A DNA stretch of 47,826 nucleotides from contig JAMYHX010000334.1 in the NCBI GenBank assembly GCA_025529335.1, positions 1 to 47,826 on the forward strand, read 5' to 3'. Of this stretch, positions 34,763-43,608 are shown in pieces (within the stretch, counting starts at the first letter, position 1; each line of letters begins with the position of its first letter). The notes below the pieces were generated by a model. The model made no database searches. It was not told the origin of the DNA and was given only the letters and a program-made list of their open reading frames with translations. The stretch is from Rhizopus sp. PT2906 (taxonomy: Eukaryota > Mucoromycota > Mucoromycetes > Mucorales > Rhizopodaceae). Made by a program: the position numbers and the translations under genes.

Positions 34763-34911
34763 TAACTAGAAGACTAATGAATAAATAATAACGTATTTTT
34801 CATTTTATACTTGCCGAGGCATTAAGGAATGTACTGCTGTTATGGGCAGCGCATTAAATACACAGTACAATTAGCCTTTTGAAGGGCTTTCATTGTCGTG
34901 TTTTGATTTGT
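34763..34911 (-). repeat. Dispersed inverted repeat, copy B (Fanzor 3' end)
   Basis: The reverse complement matches 29663-29812 over about 150 bp. It contains the last codons of the Fanzor-like frame (stop at 34871) and the 3' non-coding tail, ending near ...TTCATTAGTCTTCTAG on the minus strand. CTAG would fit the CTRR end of a Helitron, but no convincing terminal hairpin was seen. Confidence 0.75.
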
Positions 34912-35400
34912 AAACAAAGATACCATTTATATTTAATGCAGTGTTCATATCGCGTTCCAAACTGTACCACAACATTCATACTTGAGAGACAGAGTGTGCT
35001 CTTCGCTTTGATCCAGTAATTGAGATATTATTTAACTGTTTAGATTTGCACTTGTTACATATCTGACTCGTTAAATACTCGTCAACCGGAACAGATTCGG
35101 TCCCCCCATTGGATTGTTTGTATTTTCGTTTGATTTCTTCAGTAATACCTCTAGTAGGTGCAGCTCGTTTTCCTTTCATACTTAACAAAAGAACCATTTC
35201 CAAACGCAATAATCTGCTTCTGTTGAGAGGAAGAAGGGGGGCAAGCAGGAGGTAGAGGTGCATGTTTACTTTGGTTTGGATTTTGGCTTTTAGCGCCAAC
35301 TGTACTTGATGCACTATGTTTCTTGTTGCTGTCAAAGAGCCTTTTCACAATTTCTTCAGTTCCTTTTTGCTTGCTGGTATAAGACTTGAACTTTAATTGA
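34871..35400 (-). pseudogene. Fanzor (eukaryotic TnpB-like) nuclease, C-terminal remnant
   Basis: Read on the minus strand across at least two frame changes. Blocks in order are a basic region (SKQKGTEEIVKRLFDSNKKH), QIIAFGNGSF, KGKRAAPTRGI, a helix EEIKRKYKQ, then VDEYLTSQICNKC (first zinc-ribbon cysteine pair), ECCGTVW (second pair) and, one frame over, NRDMNTALNI with the last RuvC aspartate. This order (zinc ribbon, then NRD-x-NA-x-NI) defines TnpB and Fanzor. These are RNA-guided DNA nucleases of transposons (OMEGA systems). The frame is lost after FGNGSF and between GTVWN and RDMN, so it is not functional. Upstream sequence to about 35565 (KAKRNKGKS) may also belong to it. Confidence 0.7.
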
Positions 35401-35565
35401 ATAAATTTGTTTGAATTTGTGCAAACAAAGAAGGGAGCCCACGATCGACAGCTAAGGGATCCTTAATAAATGGTATATCAGCCTTGTAACTCACACACTT
35501 TTCCCTTTGTTTCGCTTTGCCTTTGGAGGCGGAGGGTCGTCATCTTTCTTTCGCTTCGTGTTAAA

Positions 35566-36195
35566 GTAAAGTAAAGAAAAAAGAGAAAAATAATTGCGTC
35601 AACCTTGTAATATTAAATTAATGATTAACAACTTTTTATTTAAACATGTTTTCCTTAATAACAAGACCTATCCTGGAATGAAAAGCTCTCTGCTTCTGAC
35701 GCACTGCACGTCTTACAGCGACCTACTTCTGTTAAAATTGACGATCAGAGTTGTTAGCTTTATAAAAATGATTGGTAAGGATACTAAAATGATGCATGAT
35801 GGCCATCAATCATCATAATTATCAGGGGCAGTGGTCGAAGAAGTAAGGGTAGAGATGGAAAAGAAGAGGCACAAACCCTTATACTACTCACCTGTTCCAT
35901 GATGGAATATCAGTACATAGTGAGTCGGCTTACATACACCTTGTGTCTGAACGATAAGCTGAAAGTCTTACTCAAAATCACGTCCTTGACGAAGTCTATC
36001 ATTTCTATTGCTGCTTCTCAAGGTAAATATATGGTTTCATAAAATTAAAGTTTATTTATAATAGAAAGCGTCTGATTTAAATGGGTTATTGGTAAATCTT
36101 TATGTGTTGAAAAGAATGGCATAGTCACAAAGAATTCATAATTGTAGGCATAGGTTTGATGGATGGTCATATGATGTGTAACATAGGTGGGCATA
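35566..36195. other. Spacer between Fanzor and Helitron remnants
   Basis: About 630 bp with no recognisable protein on either strand. The two remnants on either side are in the same (minus) orientation. Confidence 0.45.
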
Positions 36196-36750
36196 TTAAT
36201 TAAATAATAACTCTGGGTAGAGAGCATTGTTGGTTGTATTTGAGCTTTCTGGCAGAATGACTGAGATGCCAGAAAGAGAGTTGGCTTTTGAAAGAGCGAC
36301 ATATAGTTGTCCATGCATAAATGGTAGTTGTCTTAGGTCGACGCCCACATATTTCGATTATCCTTGTGATTTGTTAATTGTCATAGCAAAGCATAATTTA
36401 ACAGCAAATTGCTTCCTGGTGAGCATAAATGACATATTGCCTTCTAGGGTTGGCAGAGTAAATCTTGGGATGAGCTCTATTGGAACATCAGGATTGTTTG
36501 CCAGGCGAACCCTAAGCATATACTGTCCAATATGTATTACGATTAATCTTGTTCCGTTGCAAAGGCCTCTTGCTGGGTCAATGTTTCGTAAAAGCATAAC
36601 TGGTACACCGACCTTTAGCTCCAGCTGTGAAGGAGGCAGGCCGGAGGGGTTAAGACTTTGAAGGTATTCTGCAGGGATGGTGTGCAGGCCATCAGCATCG
36701 TTGATATCAGCAGAATCAGTTGACAAAAGCGTAACCTTCTCACCAGGCAT
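36196..36750 (-). pseudogene. Helitron PIF1-like helicase, C-terminal remnant with nonsense codon
   Basis: The frame starts MPGEKVTLLSTDSADINDAD and continues with EYLQSLNPSGLPPSQLELK, VGVPVMLLRNIDPARGLCNG, LTRKQFAVKLCFAMTINKSQ and, after an in-frame TAA at 36358-36360, YVGVDLRQLPFMHGQLYVAL and SKANSLSGISVIL. These are helicase motifs V and VI of Helitron PIF1-type RepHel proteins, where the usual reading is NKSQGQ[ST]; the TAA replaces the second glutamine. The 5' two thirds (Rep domain and ATPase motifs) are absent. It is a truncated relic. Confidence 0.8.
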
Positions 36751-37014
36751 CTTTTTAAGTTAAGAACAGATAATGTATATTGATGATGACATCTTTGAAT
36801 TATTGTTTTTAGAAACGATACTTTTTATAATGAATATGTTGTCATTTATCCTTGTCTTTTGAAAAAAGGATAATATATAGAATGGATGATATTCGTGTAT
36901 CACAGGTCAGGTTTGATTTACTTACACTGCAACGCGTCTCAGCAGTCACTTTCATCCTTTGTCTCCCTTTTTTTTTTCTTTTTCTTTTTCCTTTTTCTTT
37001 TGTTAAGCGTGATA

Positions 37015-37778
37015 ATGAGTGATAAAGAAAACAAGAATGAACCCGTTGAAATACCCTCAACATTAGAAACAGGACGACGTGCAAGAGTAATGATGCTTTA
37101 TTGATGATTCATTGCATTACCTAATTACTTTTAATATTAGAGTCCAGATCTGCTAGAAGAGAGAAATGTCGTCTTATTGAACAAGGTAAAGTTCTTGATG
37201 TATGCCAAGTAACAAACTACTCATATTTTTATAGGAGAATATAAAAGTAATAATGATACATGTTAAATAGCTATATATTAAACATTACATTTTAGTCTGA
37301 TGAATCAAGGACAGAATCTAAAAGAAATGATGCCACAGTGAAAAAGGATACCTATCTTAAAGAACTTGAACCACTCAAACTGAAGCATAGACCAGGGAAA
37401 GAAAAGATAAAAGAGAAAGAACAAGAAGAGGAATTAACAGACGAGTTATATAAACTACAAGAAGAATTGAAATCACAAAAGGAATATTATCAATTGTTAG
37501 ATACAGAATACAAAAAACTGAAAAAAGAATTGAACGAGAGAAGTAAAGAGGAGATAGAGGCTAGTATTGAAAAGATTAGATCAGAATATGAAGAATATAA
37601 AGAAATCGTCAAGGAATTGGATCAAACATTAGATAGCTTAAATCAGGAAGGATTGAGTATCGTTGACTTGTTGGATAAGAAAGATCAAGAAATTGCTAGA
37701 CTGGAAAAAGAGCTGCTTAAAGTTGAAAGTGACTATTTCAAGTACAAGTATGAAACATCATCTGAATCAACACTATAA
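37015..37778 (+). CDS. Coiled-coil protein, unknown
   Basis: Four exons, 37015-37086, 37141-37185, 37235-37246 (12-nt microexon) and 37296-37778, give 203 aa. The first 30 residues are polar. From about residue 75 to the end the protein is a highly charged Glu/Lys helix with heptad spacing (EELKSQKEYYQLLDTEYKKL and following), so a long coiled coil is expected. It has no membrane segment or catalytic motif, and the family is not recognised. The microexon could instead be skipped, since all exons are in phase 0. It is followed at 84 bp by the SAM-Rieske gene. Confidence 0.7.
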
Positions 37779-37862
37779 ATCAAGTCACATAACCCTCTTT
37801 TTTTATATCTTTTTCATTTTCCCCCTCTTCTTCTTTCTTTTAATAAAAAACATATATAAAAA

Positions 37863-38987
37863 ATGGGAAAAAACAAGAATGGATTCAGTCTGCTTGAGGC
37901 TTATTTAGCTGCAGGAATGGCATCCAGTTCAAATACGCCAGGTAGATACATATTATAATAGGTATGGATTTTATAGATAACACATATATAGAGCATGTTC
38001 CATTGCCTGATTCAATGGTACACACAAAAAAGGATCACAGTTCCATTATCTTTATGTTAATTCATTTGGAAGCGAACATCCACTTTGATTGAACAAATAG
38101 GAAAAGAACATAACTGGTCAGATGAACAAATAAACGAAGATATTCATATCTTGGAATGTAATAGGCTTTATTATGTAAGTCGTACGATGTTTCCCCTTTT
38201 ATGTATATTCATGTATATGCACAGGTGAGAGAGTTACGTGAATTATCTAATAGCAGTTGGAAGGTAAATAATGTTTACAGTTATGCATCTCCCCCTAACA
38301 TCACGCTTAAAGGCTATTCAATTACTGCCACTTGTAAAAGATCTCCTAAGGAACGCCTTGGAGCCTGATAGAAAGATGAATGGAAAAGAAAAAAAGAAAA
38401 AAGATAAAAAGCAGGAAAAGAAAAAGAAGAGTAAGAAAAAGTTGGGGTCTCCCGTCTTGTCAACAGCTAGTTTAGTTGCGGAACCAACACCATTTATGCT
38501 ATCTGGAGATCCTGAGACTATTCGTAATACGATTAGAAATTCATCTGTTGATTTGACTGCTACAGGTACAGGTAGTCTTAAGAAAAACAATAATATAGCA
38601 AAATCAGTTTCATTCTCTGAAGATGATGTCAAAAGGACAGATGATATGGCTAGCAGTAGCAGCAACAGCAGCAGCAGTAGTAGTAGTAGTGGTAGCAGCA
38701 GTGAATCCGAGTGTGACGAAAAGAGGTCAACTGAACCCAAAAAGGAAATTATGTTTACAGGTCGACCTATCAAGGTTGTCAGTAGCAACCGTATTCGAGT
38801 GAGAACAAGTGATAATCAGGTGTTTGAATGTGATAGATTCTGTCCCCACAAGAAGGTTGACTTGGCTACATGGGGACAAGTGTTGGGTAATTCAGTTATC
38901 TGTACAAAGCATAATTGGAACTTTTCAATGCAAGGTGTATCCACAAACGGAAGGACATTGAATCCTTGTCAAGTGAACGATTGGTAA
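37863..38987 (+). CDS. SAM-like plus Rieske-like domain protein, unknown role
   Basis: Five exons, 37863-37941, 37992-38017, 38073-38174, 38225-38263 and 38313-38987, give 306 aa. Residues ~35-100 resemble a SAM-type helical domain (WSDEQINEDIHIL, then VRELRELSNSSW and LLPLVKDLLR). A Lys-rich stretch (KEKKKKDKKQEKKKKSKKK) and a poly-Ser segment form a flexible linker. The C-terminal ~70 residues carry CPH, 17 residues, then CTKH, the C-x-H and C-x2-H ligands of a Rieske [2Fe-2S] cluster, with RIRVRTSDNQVFECDRFCPH matching the Rieske fold. This suggests an electron-transfer or redox-sensing protein targeted by protein interaction; function unknown. It ends 7 bp from mS41, which is convergent. 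Confidence 0.75.
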
Positions 38988-38994
38988 AATTTTA

Positions 38995-39459
38995 TTATTT
39001 CTTTGGTAACGCAATAGAATAAGGTTGAACTCCTTTTCTATATCTTTCGATCCAACTCAAGATATATCTTTATAAAGTGAATAAACATCATGTTATTCCC
39101 TTATGTTATTACTTACTTTCTTGACTTTGTATCAATTCCCATGTCATTTTTCATCACTCGACTAGGTGTAGTAAACAATTGTTCCCAAGTCTATATCCAT
39201 AATGAGCATTCATAGACAACATATTTATAGAAAACACTACCTCGAATTTATCAGCAAAACTTTCACAGTTGCGTCCAATAGTCTTTAAAAAGGTTTGTAC
39301 ATCTGTAATTTGACCTGGAAAAATAAATGATCAATATTGTTCTACTTGTCTTTTTTATAGATCCTTCTTACCTCTTGGTGGAGGTACTGGCTTGGCTGCA
39401 TTATTATGTGTGTATCGAACACCAATAGTGTTGATGCGTGTAGTGAGATTTCTAAACAT
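38995..39459 (-). CDS. FYV4: Mitochondrial small-subunit ribosomal protein mS41 (FYV4, IGR motif)
   Basis: Four exons, 39459-39372, 39314-39241, 39190-39117 and 39067-38995, give 102 aa. The N-terminus MFRNLTTRINTIGVRY is a likely mitochondrial presequence. The IGR domain is complete: FLKTIGRNCESFADKF, TWEQLFTTPSRVMKNDMGI and WIERYRKGVQPYSIA. mS41/Fyv4 is a fungal mitoribosome subunit. The final acceptor (AAAG before 39067) is atypical but keeps phase and the conserved end. Confidence 0.88.
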
Positions 39460-40068
39460 GTCAAAAAAGATATATGTATAAAAAAAGATGTGGCCCTGGA
39501 CAAAATTCTGAAAGCCACAGAGAAAGTACTTTGACCAATAAAAAATAGCTTACTTTTATTTAACAAAATTGATTTGGGTAGACAACACTCTAGGTTATTA
39601 TAGTGATTCACATCAAACACATCAAATGTTTATTGAATACATGTGAGACATGGATACTCTTGTTCTGGAATAGACTCCATGTAGGTGTGATATATTTATT
39701 TAGTTGTCTTATAAACGTAAGATGCAGGGCTTGCTTGCAGAATTGTTTTGCCTTCATGGACTTGCCGAGCATCTTCTCATCACTGGACACAGAAAGCTTG
39801 GCCACCCTGCCAACTCTTTGCAATCTATAGAGTTAATCTATTAGTTACAAACAATGACATTGACTGATTATAAGCTGATTTATCATATTTGCTGTATTCA
39901 GCTTTTACTAGAAAATGTTTAGTGTTGTCACTGTGATTGTTCATATATAAGATTTATGCCTCTAAGCATGTCAATTATCTTTAATGCTTGGTTGAATCAT
40001 CTTAAACTCAAAGTATCGTCAGTGCTACTTTTTGCTTTTCTCTTTTTCTAAAAAGGAGACCTTTGATA
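39460..40068. other. Intergenic, left flank of the Tc1-like element
   Basis: About 600 bp. A minus-strand frame at 39608-39823 has plausible composition but no motif and no good splice partner. I see no supported gene. Confidence 0.4.
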
Positions 40069-40178
40069 CAATCATTTTAGAAAGTAAAGTCGCTGATTTT
40101 GAATTTGATGTTGTGCAAAAAATTCGTGTTCAACAACAATGTCGACTGATCCAAAAAAAGTCGTGTTTACCTGTCATG
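40069..40178 (+). repeat. Left terminal inverted repeat of the Tc1-like element
   Basis: 110 bp, matching the reverse complement of 42769-42878 with one mismatch (GTCGTG versus GTCGTC near the inner end). It reads in frame for most of its length. Confidence 0.92.
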
Positions 40179-40179
40179 A

Positions 40180-41005
40180 ACTGCGTTTATTTTTACCTGT
40201 CGCTTAGTAATTAGTCGACGAGCTGATATGATGTGTTTCCCGCTCAAGAAATTTGCACGCGATCTTTCACTTGTGATCGTTGAAATACAGAACAAAGTGA
40301 ATCATGCATTTGTCGCTAGAGCCATTCGGTACTGCTTGAACATCTTTGATGATGTCAAGAAATTGCCTGTATTAGTAATCAGCATTGATGGTTTTTCGAG
40401 CAAGGAGTTTCGTGATTTTACATTTGACAAATCAGACGGCAATCCATTTTACACGCATCTTTACCAGTTATGGGCGAAGCAAGTTCAAGTATACATTGCG
40501 GATTCCATTGCGAAACACGTAGACAGCTCACCAATTGATCCGATGATTGTATTGGCATATGTTCTTATCCTTCAAGAGAAAAACATAATAATGCTTGATG
40601 AATATAATGACCCGAATATTCAGGACATCTATAGGACAGCCCTGAATATTTTCTCCTTTCGCAAAGACATAACTAACGATTTGGCCAGACGCACCGAATC
40701 ATTCTGTGATGCTATGGCCAGCCAGTTCGCAACAATTCTCAAGTACGAAAAAGATTGTTCAGAGAAGTCCAGAAAAAAGACTTTGTCAGTATGCGGAAGA
40801 TGGAATCAATTTCGCTAGACAACTCAAACGTCGGCAATTTTACATAAAATCTTCTAGTGTTACGCCAATCAAAGCAACAACTCCCGAGAAATCAAGTCGC
40901 GATTTAACATTTGTAATTAATGAGAGAGCCCAATCAGCTAGAAGGTTCATCAGATATAGCAGCCATATCAGCCCTAAGCAGGCATTCTCTAGGAATACTT
41001 TGTAG
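40180..41005 (+). pseudogene. PD-(D/E)XK-like nuclease ORF in the Tc1-like element, frameshifted
   Basis: The first frame runs from the ATG at 40228 to 40818. The same frame is open upstream and reads RRADMMCFPL across the ATG, so the true start may lie upstream. The candidate active site is D (40225-40227), then about 20 residues to LVIVEIQNKV (E at 40282-40284), the D...E-x-Q arrangement of Rpn/PDDEXK_2 transposon-associated nucleases. A helix FVARAIRYCLNIF and strand LPVLVISIDGF follow. Near 40780, in an A-run, coding shifts to another frame that continues KRLCQYAEDGINFARQLKRR to 41005. Its role in transposition is unknown. Family assignment is by motif only. Confidence 0.55.
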
Positions 41006-41319
41006 CTTATATTAAAATAAATGATTTTCCACAGTACAATTGACATGGTTTATAAAAACAGACCCTTTAATTTAGTAGAACAATGGTTTGTCATCGACGT
41101 TGTTGTGAAGGCAAAAAAAAAACGGGTTTACGTCACGACAACCTGCCTACTTTACTTCATGCGGGCGCCATCATTCCGCCCGTGTGAAAGCAACACTCAA
41201 GCTACCCAAGTTATGCAATTTATGCAAGATTATGGAAGCAGCGATGCAAGACAAGTATTTTCTGAGACTTTTCCATGTAGTAAAAGCAGAACCAAAAAAT
41301 ATTAAAAAAAAAACCTTTA

Positions 41320-41500
41320 TTTCAGGTTTCCCTGCCTCTCTCTTTACCTCTCTTTACTTGCTTTCACCTTTCTTCACCTTTCTTTTACCCACATTTACTT
41401 GCATTTGCCTACCTTTTTTGGCCAAATGACATTCATTTACCTTGCTCGCCTCTCCCTGCCTCTTCCAATAAATCTTTTTATTTTTTTATTTTTTATTTTT
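41320..41500. other. Polypyrimidine tract between the two transposon ORFs
   Basis: About 180 bp of strongly C/T-biased plus strand with repeated CTTTACC, TTTACTTGC and CACCTTTC units. It separates the two convergent frames and could act as a shared 3' region. There are no coding signs. Confidence 0.5.
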
Positions 41501-41513
41501 TACTTTTCGTGTT

Positions 41514-42667
41514 CTATAATTTTTCTTTGTTGAGACACTTGTCAAAACATTTAGCAGAATGGGAAACAAAGCCTTTGAAGTCACTTAAATATAGACTATC
41601 ACAAGCCTCACCAATTCTAATCATAAATGATTCCTTTTTCCAGGAACTTATTTCGCCTAAATTTGCTCTTGACAACGGATCAGAACTGTTCAATCGGATT
41701 CAGTTCGGGAGAATATGGAGGGAGACAAAAATACTGATATCATCGAGAATTGATGTACTTGCCTATGTCAGTTGAGCTATGAATAGGAGTATTATCCATG
41801 ACAAGATAACATTCCTTCATTTCTGAATACTTATCCATTTTATTAAGAGTAGCCTTTAAGAAGCTCAAATAATATCCTGTTACTGTTCCTATGCTATAAC
41901 CATCAGTTCCGCGTCCAAGTTTTCTCTTTTTTAATTCGCTTTGGAACTCTCAAACTAACATTAATTAAGCTAGTGGCAGATATGGCACCTAAAATCGATG
42001 TTACGGTTGCTTTTGTTGTGGGTATTGTAACTATTGCAGGAGTTCCCTTCTTTGATCAAGCCATACCCCGTTTCAAATTGACATGAAAGGTTGATTCATC
42101 AAGAAAGACGCAATTTATTGTGAAATCCAAGTCAGTTTGCTGCCACTTTTGTACCCAACCGTACCTTTATTTAATCTTTACTTCGCTATTTCTTTCTACA
42201 TGCTGGAATTGTGCCTGCTTTATAGACAGATTGCATCCAATTGTCATGGAGTTATAAATAGGGCTACGAGAAACATTAAGATCCGCAAAGTTTTGCATTA
42301 AGCTTTCTGCCACTTCAGTTACAACAGCAGAAGGATTCTCATCAATGTAAATTAAAAGAAACTGCTTATGCTCTTCTCCAAGAATACGACGCCGATCTGA
42401 CTTTTTCTTCTTCTCAAAGATACTTTCATGGTCCTCGTAATAACGTTTGACCCATCTCTGCGCTGTTCGAACATGAATATCTAATTATCTTGCAGCAGCA
42501 GAAGCATCCAAGCATTTGTTGAAAAATACATGAAAAAACCCAGTCTTGTCTTCATCAGAGTAAATTGTATAGCATCTCTTGTTGCATAACTCCATATCAG
42601 CATCATTGTTCTTCTCATCGGATGGCGAATAACTCCTCCTCAACAACATGTCCTTGTCCATCTTCAT
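41514..42667 (-). pseudogene. Tc1-like DDE transposase, several nonsense codons and a frameshift
   Basis: The minus-strand frame begins MDKDMLLRRSYSPSDEKNN near the right repeat. It contains a helix-turn-helix segment (ASAAAR, TAA at 42485-42487, LDIHVRTAQRWVKRYYED), the first catalytic Asp in CVFLDESTFHVNLKR, the second in CYLVMDNTPIHSS and the third residue in LPPYSPELNPIEQF. Beyond the first TAA, stops occur after SEVKIK, before YQYF and in place of the Trp after IEQF. The frame shifts just before RIGEACDSLYLSDFKGF. The family cuts and pastes at TA sites. This copy cannot make an active enzyme. Confidence 0.85.
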
Positions 42668-42768
42668 AAAAAAATTGCATATACATGGTGAAGGTCTGTA
42701 AAATGTAATAAATAAAAAAAAAAGACAACTTCAAAAATCGCCTCCTTTTTTATAAAATTTAAAAAATA

Positions 42769-42878
42769 CATGACAGGTAAAGACGACTTTTTTTGGATCA
42801 GTCGACATTGTTGTTGAACACGAATTTTTTGCACAACATCAAATTCAAAATCAGCGACTTTACTTTCTAAAATGATTG
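42769..42878 (-). repeat. Right terminal inverted repeat of the Tc1-like element
   Basis: 110 bp, reverse complement of 40069-40178 with one mismatch, followed by TA. Confidence 0.92.
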
Positions 42879-42880
42879 TA

Positions 42881-43608
42881 TATAATTATCTTTGAAAAAT
42901 ATCAGATCATCTCAAAAAATGCTTGAAATGGCATCACTGTACTTCCTCTGCTTAATCATAAAGTTCAGGTCAGCTTGAATGCTTCTCATTGATTGGCTAT
43001 TAGCGGTGTTCAATCTTTCACAACAAGAATAAGTCACAATTTCTCCATATTCTTTATTTGGTAGCAACACTTTCAGTTTGAATTATTTTATAATGTAAAC
43101 CATATCAGAATTTCCTCATCAGTCTGAGCCTTTTGGTCAAGATTGAAGTAAAATGAAAAGGGAAACTGTTGCATGAAAAAAAGAGTTGTCAATGTGACTA
43201 CTTCAGAGTACGACATTGATTTCTTCTTAGTGCGACTTTCCAGAAAGAGGTGTGTGTGCCTTCGATAGTGACAAAGGATAAATAAAGCTCTGTTTATTTT
43301 TTACTAATAGAAGAATCGCTTTTTCTACATAATTAGGTTATTTTCAATAAAGAAGACTTAATGCAATGATGATGTAACACACTTCTTCCTCTTTTTTTTT
43401 ACCTTTATCATAATCACCTTTACTTTCTCCTTAATTGATCCCCAAAAATAGAATCTCAGGCCCTGTTGATAGTTTGATCGGCGATTCAAAAACTTTTATA
43501 TATATGATGTTTTGTAATGGGAGAGGCTGAACTCTTCCTCTTTATACAAATTCTTTTTATCCGAAAAGAATAATTGGATGATACAATCAACCGAATTTAT
43601 CTATTCTC
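42881..43608. other. Intergenic, right flank of transposon and MATE promoter
   Basis: About 730 bp without a supported gene. The last part, rich in T and C, should contain the MATE gene promoter. Confidence 0.45.

Larger units (their letters stand above)
40069..42878. mobile_element. Tc1/mariner-like DNA transposon, 2.81 kb, two convergent ORFs
   Basis: Bounded by 110-bp terminal inverted repeats that start CAATCATTTTAG and are flanked on both sides by TA (40067-40068 and 42879-42880), the target duplication of the Tc1/mariner superfamily. Inside are a PD-(D/E)XK-like nuclease frame on plus next to the left end and a DDE transposase frame on minus next to the right end. Both are broken, so the copy is not autonomous. 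The two ends differ at a single base, so the insertion is young or the ends were gene-converted. Confidence 0.88.

Noticed and set aside
38318..38788. 156-codon minus-strand frame over the SAM-Rieske gene
   Set aside because: Leu/Ser-rich antisense shadow of the Lys-rich and poly-Ser linker.
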